Shown here: positions 1 through 7,795 of the stretch, piece by piece
Layout of the letters: the number at the start of each line of letters is the position of its first letter
How positions within the stretch are numbered: the first letter of the stretch is position 1
Assembly: GCF_007644035.1 (NCBI RefSeq)
Contig: NZ_VMTV02000291.1
Span: 62,001 to 126,000, forward strand
Direction of reading: 5' to 3'
DNA length: 64,000 nucleotides
Source: Vogesella mureinivorans
Lineage (GTDB): Bacteria > Pseudomonadota > Gammaproteobacteria > Burkholderiales > Chromobacteriaceae
Notes under the pieces: generated by a model
Databases searched by the model: none
What the model saw: only the letters and a program-made list of their open reading frames with translations
Told to the model about the DNA's origin: nothing
Program-made: the position numbers and the translations under genes

Positions 1-563
1 AACAGCATGTGCCAGATGCCGCCACGCGCACCAATCGCCCGCATGAACACCGGGTCCAGGCTCTCCAGCAGCAGCGGCCGGTAAATCACGGCCAACACCA
101 GCAAGGTGAACGTAGCCACCCCGGCCACCAGCAACAGGGCGGCATCATCTACCGCCAGCACCGAGCCGAACAGCAGGTGCATCAGGTCCACATTGCTGCC
201 GGACTTCGACACCAGCAGCACCCCCAGGGACAGCGACAACAGATAAAAAGCCGCAAAGCTGGCGTCTTCTTTTACCTCGGTATAGCGCGTGGCCAGGCCG
301 GCCAGCACCGCCACCAGCACCCCGGCCACAAAGCCACCCAGGCTCATGGCCGGCAGGCTCAAGCCAGCCAGCAAGTAAGCTACCGCCGCGCCCGGCAGCA
401 CGGCATGGCTCATGGCATCGCCCATCAGGCTCATGCGGCGCATCACCAGAAACAGCCCCACCGGCGCGCTGCCCAGCGCCAGCGCCAGGCACCCCACCAG
501 CGCACGGCGCATGAAGGCAAAGTCGGCAAAGGGGGAAATCAGCATGTCTTGCAACCAGCTCAT
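1..563 (-). CDS. znuB: Zinc/manganese ABC transporter permease, ZnuB-like (C-terminus cut by window edge)
   Basis: Inner-membrane permease of a metal ABC importer (ABC-3 family), pairing with the ATPase encoded just upstream. My translation starts MSWLQDMLISPFADFAFMRR and runs to base 1 without a stop, giving about 187 residues of a family usually near 260-290, so the C-terminal third lies outside the window. Several hydrophobic helices are visible, with the family-typical stretch VMRRMSLMGDAMSHAVLPG between the first membrane segments. Its ATG overlaps the TGA of the ATPase gene (ATGA), indicating translational coupling. Zinc rather than manganese is inferred from the zur gene in the same operon. 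No substrate-binding protein (znuA) is visible; it may lie left of the window or elsewhere. Confidence 0.85.
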   Translation of the reverse strand, partial: MSWLQDMLISPFADFAFMRRALVGCLALALGSAPVGLFLVMRRMSLMGDAMSHAVLPGAAVAYLLAGLSLPAMSLGGFVAGVLVAVLAGLATRYTEVKEDASFAAFYLLSLSLGVLLVSKSGSNVDLMHLLFGSVLAVDDAALLLVAGVATFTLLVLAVIYRPLLLESLDPVFMRAIGARGGIWHML

Positions 564-1303
564 CACACACCCTCCCCGTCTACCTGGCACAGCGGTGCCC
601 TGGCCAGCCAGTGCGCGGCCGTTTCACTGGCCTGGCGCAAGCGCTCTTCAGTTAGCACCGCAGCGGTATCGCCCCAGGCTATAACCTCGCGCGCCATCAA
701 TAATGTCTGGGGAAAGTGGCTGCGTACCTGGGCAATGTCATGCAGCACGGCGATCACCGTGCGCCCTTCCTGCTGCCAGCGCGCGACCAGCTGCAACAGG
801 TCTTGCGTGGTGCGGGCATCTACCGCATTAAATGGCTCGTCGAGCATGATCAACCGGGCATCCTGCACGAGGATGCGGGCAAACAGCACACGCTGAAACT
901 GCCCGCTAGACAGCGCCGATATGGGGCGCGTGGCGAAATCTTCCAGCCCCACCGCCACCAGCGCGTTCCAGCTGGCTTCGTCATGATGGCGGCGAACCTG
1001 GCCAAACAAGCCACTCTGGCGCCAGTGGCCGCTGCTGACCAGGTCGATCACCGATACGGGCAGTGAGCGGTCGATCTCGGACTGCTGCGGCAAGTAGGCC
1101 AGATCACGCCGGCTGATCCCCTTGAAAGCCACCTGGCCACTATCGGGCTTCAGCGCCCCCATGATGGTTTTCAGCAGCGTGCTTTTACCGGCGCCATTCG
1201 GCCCGAAAATGGCCGTAGCGGTGGCGGCGGCAAAACGCCCGCTCACATGATGAACCGCCGGGTGGCGCTGGTAGGAAACCGTCAGATTATCCAGCTCGAT
1301 CAT
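563..1303 (-). CDS. znuC: Zinc ABC transporter ATP-binding protein, ZnuC-like
   Basis: Cytoplasmic ATPase that powers metal import through the ZnuB-like permease. The 246-residue protein has Walker A (GPNGAGKST), the ABC signature (LSSGQFQRVLFAR), Walker B (LIMLDEPF) and a switch histidine (VLHD). I chose the start MIELDNLTVSY because the strong G-rich ribosome binding site (GGGGGGGAGGC) lies directly before it; an upstream in-frame ATG would add 26 low-complexity residues. The start overlaps the stop of the small His-rich gene and the stop overlaps znuB, so the operon is tightly coupled. Zinc specificity is inferred from context. Confidence 0.9.
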   Translation of the reverse strand: MIELDNLTVSYQRHPAVHHVSGRFAAATATAIFGPNGAGKSTLLKTIMGALKPDSGQVAFKGISRRDLAYLPQQSEIDRSLPVSVIDLVSSGHWRQSGLFGQVRRHHDEASWNALVAVGLEDFATRPISALSSGQFQRVLFARILVQDARLIMLDEPFNAVDARTTQDLLQLVARWQQEGRTVIAVLHDIAQVRSHFPQTLLMAREVIAWGDTAAVLTEERLRQASETAAHWLARAPLCQVDGEGV

Positions 1304-1488
1304 GCCTCCCCCCCCAGTGCCCAGCCTACCAGCAGCCAAAGCAGGCATAGCGGCACGGCGGCCAGCAGCAGGCGCTGCCACGCCGACATGGCCAGCAGGC
1401 GCCAGCGCGGCAGATGGTTTTCCTCGCCCGCACCATGCGGATGGGGGTGGGAATGGGCATGGTGGGTATGACTATGTTGATGGGGCAT
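1300..1488 (-). CDS. Small His-rich membrane protein in the zinc operon
   Basis: A 62-residue protein with nine histidines in its first 18 residues (HQHSHTHHAHSHPHPHG), followed by a basic patch and one hydrophobic helix at about residues 31-58 (LLLAAVPLCLLWLLVGWAL). The His tail is a plausible zinc-binding module, placed on the cytoplasmic or periplasmic face of the inner membrane. It lies between the COG0523 GTPase and znuC, and its TGA overlaps the znuC ATG, which supports it being a real translated gene. I know no named family for it; a metal-buffering or metal-handover role in the zinc importer is inference from composition and position. Confidence 0.75.
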   Translation of the reverse strand: MPHQHSHTHHAHSHPHPHGAGEENHLPRWRLLAMSAWQRLLLAAVPLCLLWLLVGWALGGEA

Positions 1489-1500
1489 GTAATACGTTCT

Positions 1501-2427
1501 TTATTGTTTTGGTAGGACACAGGCCTGCAGCACCGCCTCAACGCGGGCGACATCAATCTGGCTGGCAATCAGCTCAAAGCGGTTATCACGACGCCAGGCC
1601 ACCTGGTTTGCTGCCCAGCGCCCTTCTGTCCAGTTCAGCCACAGCCAGGTATCCAGCACGCGGAATACGCCTTTGGCACGCACCAGGCCCGATACCATGT
1701 CCGGCAAGGCATCAAAGAAGGCGGTCAAGGCCTCGCCGGAAAACTCGGTATCCGGCGGCAAGGTCCAGCCCTGTGACTGCCAGCCGGCCTGATCTTCGCT
1801 TTTCACCGCCGGGCGATAACGCGCCTTGGGTTGCACCGCGGCATCCAGCCAGGCAGGGTTGGCCGCACCTTCATGTATTTCGGCCACCACAGACTTGGGC
1901 GGAAACAGGCCTGCCGCCTTCTGGCGGTAGGCTTCCAGCGTGTCGGCATCGCACAAATCAGCCTTGGTGGCCAACAGTACATCCGCAATCATGACCTGGT
2001 CGCGATACAGGGGCTGGCGGAAATAATCGTTATTGGCAAACTGGCGCGGGTCGACCAGCGTCATGACGGCGCCCACTTCCAGCGCATTGCCCAAAGGCTC
2101 GGCGCGCAGCTCGTCAATCAGCCCCGCAGCGTGTGCCAGGCCACTGGCCTCGATAATCAGCCGGTCTGGCCGCTCACGGCGCACCAGGTTGGCCACGGTC
2201 ACCGTCATTTGCGGGCCGGCCACGCAGCACAGGCAACCACCGGCAATCTCGGCCACCGGCAGCTCGCCATTGTCCAGCACGGCGCCGTCAATGCCGATTT
2301 CGCCAAACTCGTTAACGATGATGGCCCATTTCTCATGGGCTGGGCGGTTGGCTATCATGTGACGCAGCGCCGTGGTTTTACCTACACCCAGAAAACCGGT
2401 CAGCACGTTGACTAATGTTTTTTTCAT
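1501..2427 (-). CDS. COG0523 (CobW-like) GTPase, probable zinc metallochaperone
   Basis: A 308-residue G3E-family GTPase. Visible: Walker A (GFLGVGKTT, near residue 9), the metal-binding CxCC signature of COG0523 (GGCLCC), a TKAD nucleotide-specificity motif, and a C-terminal CobW_C-like half (GVFRVLDTWLWLNW). COG0523 proteins encoded next to zur are generally thought to deliver zinc to client proteins during shortage (ZigA/YciC type). I start at MKKTLVNVLTG, whose ATG overlaps the zur stop (ACATGA) and has AGGAG 8 bases upstream; a longer start would overlap zur by more. Likely induced with the rest of the operon when zinc is low. Confidence 0.88.
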   Translation of the reverse strand: MKKTLVNVLTGFLGVGKTTALRHMIANRPAHEKWAIIVNEFGEIGIDGAVLDNGELPVAEIAGGCLCCVAGPQMTVTVANLVRRERPDRLIIEASGLAHAAGLIDELRAEPLGNALEVGAVMTLVDPRQFANNDYFRQPLYRDQVMIADVLLATKADLCDADTLEAYRQKAAGLFPPKSVVAEIHEGAANPAWLDAAVQPKARYRPAVKSEDQAGWQSQGWTLPPDTEFSGEALTAFFDALPDMVSGLVRAKGVFRVLDTWLWLNWTEGRWAANQVAWRRDNRFELIASQIDVARVEAVLQACVLPKQ

Positions 2428-2858
2428 GTACGGCACTCCTTGCAACGCCCTGTCAGCATCAGGTTTTGCTGGCTGATGGCAAACCCCGCACCACCAGCTT
2501 GCTGGCGCAGCACATCCAGTACTGGCGTCGCATCCAGCTCTTCTACTTGGCCGCAGTCACCGCACACCAGAATCAGCCCTTCGTGGCTGCACCCCACATG
2601 GTGGCAAACAATGTAGCCATTCAAGGCATCCACCTTGTGCAATAGCCCGGCCGCCACCAGAAAATCCAGTGCGCGATACACCGTTGGCGGCGCAGCAATG
2701 CCACGCTGTTTTTGCAGGTCGGCCAGCACCTGGTAAGCCTTGACCACGCCGGGGTAACTCAACACCAGCTCCAGCACCTGGCGGCGCAGCGCAGTCAGCT
2801 TAACGCCCTGCTGCTGGCAGTGGCGGTCGGCCGCCTCGATAAAACAGGCGATTTCCAT
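2424..2858 (-). CDS. zur: Zinc uptake regulator, Fur family
   Basis: A 144-residue Fur-superfamily repressor. The N-terminal winged helix includes LTALRRQVLELV and PTVYRALDFLVAAGL; the C-terminal dimerisation part carries the metal ligands CHHVGCSHEG and two CxxC pairs (CGDC, CKEC) typical of the structural zinc site. First gene of an operon with a COG0523 GTPase and znuCB, which assigns it to zinc rather than iron. A Zur-box-like palindrome lies 35 bp upstream of the start, so the operon is probably autoregulated. The closest alternative would be a Fur paralogue of other metal specificity. Confidence 0.9.
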   Translation of the reverse strand: MEIACFIEAADRHCQQQGVKLTALRRQVLELVLSYPGVVKAYQVLADLQKQRGIAAPPTVYRALDFLVAAGLLHKVDALNGYIVCHHVGCSHEGLILVCGDCGQVEELDATPVLDVLRQQAGGAGFAISQQNLMLTGRCKECRT

Positions 2859-2892
2859 AAAATGTAGGCATCCAAACGAAAGGAGTTCTCAA

Positions 2893-2909
2893 ATGTTACG
2901 GTATAACAA
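2893..2909. promoter_or_regulatory. Zur-box-like operator
   Basis: The sequence ATGTTACGGTATAACAA is a near palindrome that agrees with the proteobacterial Zur box as I know it (ATGTTATANTATAACAT) at all but three defined positions. It lies between the divergent zur operon and the cytochrome c' gene, closer to zur. Confidence 0.75.
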
Positions 2910-3010
2910 AGTGATTAACAAGACTTAATCTTTGCCTAAGCCAGAACATAAGCATGCTGTGCTATGCTTTGCATTAATCAAACTGTGAACCCGTAACCGC
3001 GAGGTGAAAG

Positions 3011-3442
3011 ATGAAAAAACTGCTTCTGGCTTTGTTGTCCTGCGCCATCCTGACCCCAGCACTGGCCGCCGACCCGATCAAGGCCCGCAAAGATGTATTT
3101 GAGCAATACAAGAAAACCGTTGGGCCGATGTCCAAGGTAGTGAAAGGCGAAAGCCCTTTCAACAAGGACGAGTTCGCCAAAATGGCTGCCCACCTGGATG
3201 AGCTTGCCCAGCAACCTTGGCAGCATTTCACGCCCGGCAGTGACAAAGGTAAAACCGACGCCAAGGCTGAAATCTGGACCAAACCTGCAGAGTTCAAAGC
3301 TGCGGTTGACAGCCACAAGGCTGAGGTGGCCAAGCTGAAACAAACTGCAGCCGCTGCCAAGACACTGGACGACATCAAGCCACAATTCGGCGCTGTGATG
3401 AAAACCTGTAAAACCTGCCACGACAGCTTCCGCGCAGACTGA
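3011..3442 (+). CDS. Cytochrome c'
   Basis: A 143-residue periplasmic c-type cytochrome. It has a Sec signal peptide (MKKLLLALLSCAILTPALAA) and a single haem motif CKTCH near the C-terminus, the arrangement of the four-helix cytochrome c' family (typical mature length about 125-130 residues). Members bind nitric oxide at a five-coordinate haem and protect against nitrosative stress in Neisseria and other proteobacteria; electron transfer is an alternative role. GAGGTGA lies just before the ATG. A second, related cytochrome c' is encoded convergently immediately downstream. A hairpin at 3478-3515 separates the two. Confidence 0.9.
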   Translation: MKKLLLALLSCAILTPALAADPIKARKDVFEQYKKTVGPMSKVVKGESPFNKDEFAKMAAHLDELAQQPWQHFTPGSDKGKTDAKAEIWTKPAEFKAAVDSHKAEVAKLKQTAAAAKTLDDIKPQFGAVMKTCKTCHDSFRAD

Positions 3443-3477
3443 ACCCCGCCGCAATGCAAGCCAGCATTGCCGCCAGA

Positions 3478-3515
3478 AAACAAGCCCTGCTTGCTTGCGC
3501 CAGCAGGGTTTGTTT
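3478..3515. terminator. Hairpin terminator between convergent cytochrome c' genes
   Basis: AAACAAGCCCTGCT pairs with AGCAGGGTTTGTTT with one mismatch around a short loop; A- and T-rich arms allow it to work in both directions. A second 7-bp hairpin (GCAATGC/GCATTGC) lies just before it. Confidence 0.65.
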
Positions 3516-3548
3516 ATTACCGAGCCATGCGGTTACGCACTAACGTAC

Positions 3549-3977
3549 TTATTTCTTGGGGCCCCGAAACGCATCGTGACAGCTCTTGCAGCTCTGACTA
3601 ATTGCATTGTACTTATTGCGCACCGTCGCCAGATCATCATTCGCCGCACCCGCCTGCAAAGCAGAAACCGCCTGCAAGAAGCGGGTTTCTTCCTGCTTCC
3701 AGCGCGCAGGCTGTTGCCATATTTCCGGTTTTGCACGGCTAACGTCATCCATAGTGCCTGGTGCAAACTGGGTAAAAGGCACTGGCGCCGCAAGCTTCAG
3801 GGCATTGGCATGCTTGATGAACTGATCCTTCCGAAACGGGCCATCCCGCAGCATCACGCCGATAGGCTCATAGCTCAATAGCATTTTCTTGAAGCTTCTC
3901 TGCCGGTCTTCGCCCACACCCGCCACCGCCTGCATCCCTACAGCCGCCAGCACAACAGCAATCATCAGTTTTTTCAT
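3549..3977 (-). CDS. Cytochrome c' paralogue
   Basis: A 142-residue periplasmic haem protein of the same family as its convergent neighbour: signal peptide (MKKLMIAVVLAAVGMQAVAG), conserved EIWQQPARWKQEE segment aligning with EIWTKPAEFKAAV of the neighbour, and the haem motif CKSCH near the C-terminus. I start at the second of two adjacent ATGs because GGG lies at a better distance from it; the annotated upstream ATGs have no ribosome binding site. The proteins are clearly diverged, so this is an old duplication or two separate acquisitions. NO binding is inferred from the family. Confidence 0.88.
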   Translation of the reverse strand: MKKLMIAVVLAAVGMQAVAGVGEDRQRSFKKMLLSYEPIGVMLRDGPFRKDQFIKHANALKLAAPVPFTQFAPGTMDDVSRAKPEIWQQPARWKQEETRFLQAVSALQAGAANDDLATVRNKYNAISQSCKSCHDAFRGPKK

Positions 3978-4039
3978 CATTACCCAAATCAGTTTGACAA
4001 GTTTGCGGCCAACATGGCCACCCCACTCACCGCATGGCC

Positions 4040-4525
4040 TCAAGGAGAACCCAGCACACCCTCTTGCGCCAACGTCAGAATGGTTTGCGAAGTCAGGGTA
4101 TCCGCCTGCTGGTAAGCCGATTTCAGATAGGGCACATAGTAGCCCGGATCATTCGTATCGTTTGAGACCGGCCCATCTGGCAAATCGTTCTCGTACACAA
4201 AGCGGATGAACAAATGCCCAGGCTGCGGTTCTTCTATGAACATGTCCAGCGTACTGGCGTTGTAATGTTCGCTAGCTTGCGTTTGGTATGCCACTTGGCT
4301 ATCCGCAACAAATCGTACGCATTCCTTCACTACCAGGCTGCCAAACACCACCTCGCGCTGCATTTCTTGCTGGTCGTAGGACAAGATGCGCGCCTCGGTG
4401 ATGTTCTCATCGAAGCGGCATGGGTCTTCTGCGCGCAAAACCAGGCCCAGCCATAGCTGGCGGCGCGAAATCAGCGGCACCGCCGCACGCTCGTCAAACA
4501 TCTTTACCAGGTGCTCAAACCTCAT
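4040..4525 (-). CDS. SRPBCC-fold protein, DUF1857 (AtaL-like) family
   Basis: A 161-residue cytoplasmic protein. The segment RRQLWLGLVLRAEDP followed by FDENITEARILSYD and REVVFG matches my memory of the DUF1857 family, small lipid/polyketide-binding SRPBCC-like proteins of unknown cellular role. I start at MRFEHLVKMF, which has GGCGGAAAG before it, rather than 17 codons upstream. There is no signal peptide or membrane segment. It stands alone on the minus strand, ending 62 bases before the cytochrome c' start. The family call rests on pattern memory only. Confidence 0.65.
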   Translation of the reverse strand: MRFEHLVKMFDERAAVPLISRRQLWLGLVLRAEDPCRFDENITEARILSYDQQEMQREVVFGSLVVKECVRFVADSQVAYQTQASEHYNASTLDMFIEEPQPGHLFIRFVYENDLPDGPVSNDTNDPGYYVPYLKSAYQQADTLTSQTILTLAQEGVLGSP

Positions 4526-4864
4526 CTTTCCGCCTTTCGTCACCGAACAAGCTGCAATTGTACGCCGGGTTGCCAAAAAGCAACAAAACCCACAAAAAAA
4601 ATTTAACGAAAATTTTGCCCAAAATAGCCAAACTTAAAAGCTTCGCTAAAAGTTCTTAAATCAATTGGTTTAATATAAAAATACAATGGCATTTTAATTT
4701 TGTTATCAAAATACGATTGCATATTGAAGGGTTGTGAAAAGAAATGAATGTGAGAGAATATAAATTGAGCCACGCACAAACGCCTTAATACAGAATGCTG
4801 GCCCAAACACGTAACGCTTAAGCACAACTTACCGCTATCTGCTACTAGGGTCCTGTTCAAATAT
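4526..4864. other. AT-rich intergenic region
   Basis: About 340 bp, with 4560-4860 visibly AT-rich (runs such as AAAAAAATTTAACG) in an otherwise GC-rich window. I see no ORF with a ribosome binding site and no clear hairpin. It probably carries the promoters of the two divergent genes and may mark the edge of transferred DNA. Confidence 0.5.
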
Positions 4865-5746
4865 ATGAATTTAACAAGCAAAACAGAATATCTTCAGCGT
4901 CAGCCTGTCCAGGATTTCATTGGACAGCTCACTTGCTGGATGGACGGTGAAAGTTTCGGGGAACATGCATTCAAGGTACGTGACAAGATCCTGCCGGCCA
5001 ATTACGACCGGGATTTTTTTGCCAACACCCTGGAACAAGCTTTTTCCCGCTTTTACTGGAATGGCAACTACTTCAAGGAAAATCAGGTTCAACTAAGCAG
5101 CATGCGCACTCGTTTGCGCCATGCGCTGGCCACAGACGATGCTGCTGCAGTCGTAGCCGTCATCGACGATATCCTGCTCTGGGGTTCGGGTGGCAAGGTC
5201 ATCAAGCTCTACACGCTGAACCGCGACTGGGCGCGACACAACCAGCACCACCTGGTGAGCAAAATCAAACAGGCGCTAGACATCTTGCAGTCCGACGAGC
5301 CTGATGTAACTCGTTTTGACGGCGAGCTGCGCATGAATGCCGGCTTTACCAAGGTTTACGCACTCGCAGCCGAAAACGTCATGATCTATGACGGCCGTAC
5401 CGGTGCCGCCATGGGTTATCTGGTGCGCCAGTTCTGTGAAAGCCGCCGCATGCTATTGCCGGAAGAGCTTTGCTTTCCGTGGGCACCAGGCGCTTCCACC
5501 ATGAACAGAAACCCCAGCACCGAGCTGCTGCACTTCAAACAGCTGGCTAATCGCAGCCGCTTCCATGCCGAGTGGAAAATCCGCGCAGGCTGGGTAGTGA
5601 ATGCTGCACTGGCCCAGTCCACTGCCGACTGGTGCCAACAGCCCGATGCGCTACGCAAGTTCGAATCGGCCATGTTCATGCTGGGCTATGAAATACCTAC
5701 CAGTAGCCCAGGCAAAAACCAATCACGCGTTACTGTCACCATCTGA
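4865..5746 (+). CDS. Protein of unknown function behind an AT-rich leader
   Basis: A 293-residue soluble protein that I do not recognise with confidence. It has no signal peptide or membrane helix. Notable stretches are AFSRFYWNGNYFKENQ (residues about 58-73), DDILLWGSGGKVIKLY (about 101-116) and TKVYALAAENVMIYDGRTGAAMG (about 160-182, split here by its position), the last resembling the helical part of some DNA-glycosylase-like folds; that is only a hint. The gene stands alone between an AT-rich upstream region and a terminator. No clear ribosome binding site precedes the ATG. Orphan position and leader composition suggest acquisition by transfer. Confidence 0.6.
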   Translation: MNLTSKTEYLQRQPVQDFIGQLTCWMDGESFGEHAFKVRDKILPANYDRDFFANTLEQAFSRFYWNGNYFKENQVQLSSMRTRLRHALATDDAAAVVAVIDDILLWGSGGKVIKLYTLNRDWARHNQHHLVSKIKQALDILQSDEPDVTRFDGELRMNAGFTKVYALAAENVMIYDGRTGAAMGYLVRQFCESRRMLLPEELCFPWAPGASTMNRNPSTELLHFKQLANRSRFHAEWKIRAGWVVNAALAQSTADWCQQPDALRKFESAMFMLGYEIPTSSPGKNQSRVTVTI

Positions 5747-5767
5747 GACATGCACGCCAACTTTACA

Positions 5768-5789
5768 CCCCGCCCCGGCGGGGTTTTTT
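5768..5789 (+). terminator. Rho-independent terminator
   Basis: CCCCGCC pairs with GGCGGGG across a 2-base loop, followed by six T residues, directly after the 4865-5746 gene. Confidence 0.85.
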
Positions 5790-6412
5790 CATGCCTGTAC
5801 CAATGGAATAATCTGATAAACACAACGCTGCCCACCATCCAGCAGGTGCTCGGCGCGCCTCACCTTGGCGCCTGGTAGCAACAGCTGAAACTGCTGCAAT
5901 TCGGAACGGCAAAACCCTTGGCACGCCTTTGCCGCAGCACAGATAGGGCAATGGTTTTCCACCAGCAGCCAGCCGTGTTCCTGCGGCTGCAGCTCGGCCA
6001 TATAGCCTTCCTCGGTTCGCACCTGCACCAGCAGCGCCAGGCGCTCGTGCAATGACTGCACGCCGGCCAACCTTTGTTGATAGTGGCCCATAGCCTGCTG
6101 CTCGCGCGCCGCCACCAGCGTATCCAGCGCGGCGTCGCCCAGGCTACTGCGCAGCAAGGTAATAAGCTGGGCGGTAAGCTCGCCATGGCGGTCTGGGAAC
6201 CGCGCATGGCCGGCATCACTGAGCAACCAGAACCTGGCCGGCCTGCCCTTGCCTGCTGCCCTGTCCTCTACCACCACCAGGCCACGCTGCTGCAGCTGTT
6301 GCAGATGCTTGCGTGCGCCCATACTGGTCAGCGCCATGGCCTCGGCCACCGCCTGCGCCGTCAAGGCACCACGCGTTTTCAGCAAGTACATTATTTGATC
6401 CTGGCTACTCAT
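5789..6412 (-). CDS. HTH regulator with four-cysteine C-terminal motif (SufR/COG2345-like)
   Basis: A 207-residue DNA-binding protein. The N-terminus is a winged helix (IMYLLKTRGALTAQAVAEAM, then TSMGARKHLQQLQQRGLV); the C-terminal half ends with CPICAAAKACQGFC, four cysteines spaced as in SufR-like regulators that hold an iron-sulfur cluster. This suggests redox or iron-sulfur sensing. Start MSSQDQIMYL has GGAGGGCG before it, and its ATG overlaps the stop of the MFS gene upstream, so the two form an operon. The regulator probably controls that transporter. Target genes and cluster type are inference. Confidence 0.8.
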   Translation of the reverse strand: MSSQDQIMYLLKTRGALTAQAVAEAMALTSMGARKHLQQLQQRGLVVVEDRAAGKGRPARFWLLSDAGHARFPDRHGELTAQLITLLRSSLGDAALDTLVAAREQQAMGHYQQRLAGVQSLHERLALLVQVRTEEGYMAELQPQEHGWLLVENHCPICAAAKACQGFCRSELQQFQLLLPGAKVRRAEHLLDGGQRCVYQIIPLVQA

Positions 6413-7638
6413 CACGCCCTCCCGGCTACCGCACTGGCTCGCAGCAAGCGGTTCAACATCACCACGGCCAACAGGCACATGCAACCACCCAGCGCGATGG
6501 TCAAACGGGTATCCACCAGCGTCAGCAAACTACCAAAAACGGCAATCAGCACATTGCTGATGCAAAAGATCGTACTCAGCAGGCCCATGACACTCCCCTG
6601 GCCATACGCCGAAAACCGCTCGGCGCACCAGCTGGGCAGCACGGCGTTATAAATTGATAGCGGCAAACCGATGACCACCAGCAAGCCCACCCCCGGCACC
6701 GCTGGTAACAGCGCGAGTAACAGCAAGCTGCTCCCCACCAGTACCGCCTGCTGCCGCGCCCGGCGCAAAGGGTCTGCCCCCAGCCCCAGCTTGCCCACCA
6801 GCGTACTGGTCAGCGCCATGATCAGGCACAGGCCCGCGGTTACCCAGGCTATGCCACTACTACCCAGCCCGGCATACTCCACCAGCCACAGCGGGTAAAA
6901 CTCGTAGAAAGCATTAACCCCCAGCGCGAAAGTCAGCTGCATCCAGAACAGCGCCGCCAGCAGCTTGTCCTGCCGCAGCAAGCGAAAGGCGTGCTGCTCG
7001 CGCACGGCGGCCAACATACTCATACCCTGCAAACCCTTGGCCTCCCCGGTTTCGGGCAGCACCCATAGCAAAATGGCCAGGCAGGGCAGCAAGGTAAAGG
7101 CACCGATCAGGAACGGCACCGGCTCCCCCAGTGGCAGGGTAAAGCCACCAATCATCGGCCCCACCAGCCAGCCCATGTACAACACCGCATTCAGCGTGGC
7201 AAAGCTGCGCGTGCGGTCCAGCTGCGGGTGCAGGTCCGCCACGATCGCCCGCGCTACCGCCACATTGCCCTCGGTCACCCCGGTCAGGAAACGGGCAAAC
7301 ACAAATAGCAGATAGCAACGCAAATCCAGTGCCCAAGCGGTAAGCAAGTAACCCGCCAGGGTCAAGGTCAAGGTAGACAGCAGCACGCGGCGCCGGCCCA
7401 GGCGGTCGGACAGTGCGCCGATAAACGTGCTGCCCAGCAGGATGCCCAGCGGGTTGGCCGCCAAAGCCAGCCCCAGCAGCAGCTTGGGCGGCAAGCCGGC
7501 AAAATGATTGAAGCCGTCTGCCGGCGCATCCACAAAAATGGGGGCCAGTATCGGGTAGGGCATGGCCACCCCGGCCGTACTCATCAGTGCCACCAGGCAC
7601 ACAGCCAGTAAAATCAGTTTCGGATGCGCTACCGTCAT
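6412..7638 (-). CDS. MFS transporter (Bcr/TetA-like efflux type)
   Basis: A 408-residue integral membrane protein with about twelve hydrophobic segments. The loop between helices 2 and 3 carries the MFS motif A variant GALSDRLGRRRVLL, and a motif like RFLTGVTEGNVAVARA follows in helix 4. This is the drug:H+ antiporter layout, but the substrate cannot be told. I chose start MTVAHPKLILL because GGGAAGACGGGC precedes it; the ATG nine codons earlier has no Shine-Dalgarno. It is translationally coupled to the following iron-sulfur-type regulator. Its promoter must lie in the 157 bases before dgt. Confidence 0.85.
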   Translation of the reverse strand: MTVAHPKLILLAVCLVALMSTAGVAMPYPILAPIFVDAPADGFNHFAGLPPKLLLGLALAANPLGILLGSTFIGALSDRLGRRRVLLSTLTLTLAGYLLTAWALDLRCYLLFVFARFLTGVTEGNVAVARAIVADLHPQLDRTRSFATLNAVLYMGWLVGPMIGGFTLPLGEPVPFLIGAFTLLPCLAILLWVLPETGEAKGLQGMSMLAAVREQHAFRLLRQDKLLAALFWMQLTFALGVNAFYEFYPLWLVEYAGLGSSGIAWVTAGLCLIMALTSTLVGKLGLGADPLRRARQQAVLVGSSLLLLALLPAVPGVGLLVVIGLPLSIYNAVLPSWCAERFSAYGQGSVMGLLSTIFCISNVLIAVFGSLLTLVDTRLTIALGGCMCLLAVVMLNRLLRASAVAGRA

Positions 7639-7795
7639 GCCCGTCTTCCCGCAGCGTGGCTGCATTCATTTAATCCAGGCAGCAGGCTAAAAGACATGGC
7701 TTATTTTGTAAACTAAAAAGTTTACCATCATGACAAGCGCTGCAAGCCGGCCAGTTTCTGGCATGATATCGGCAGCCTCCCCACGGAACACCACC

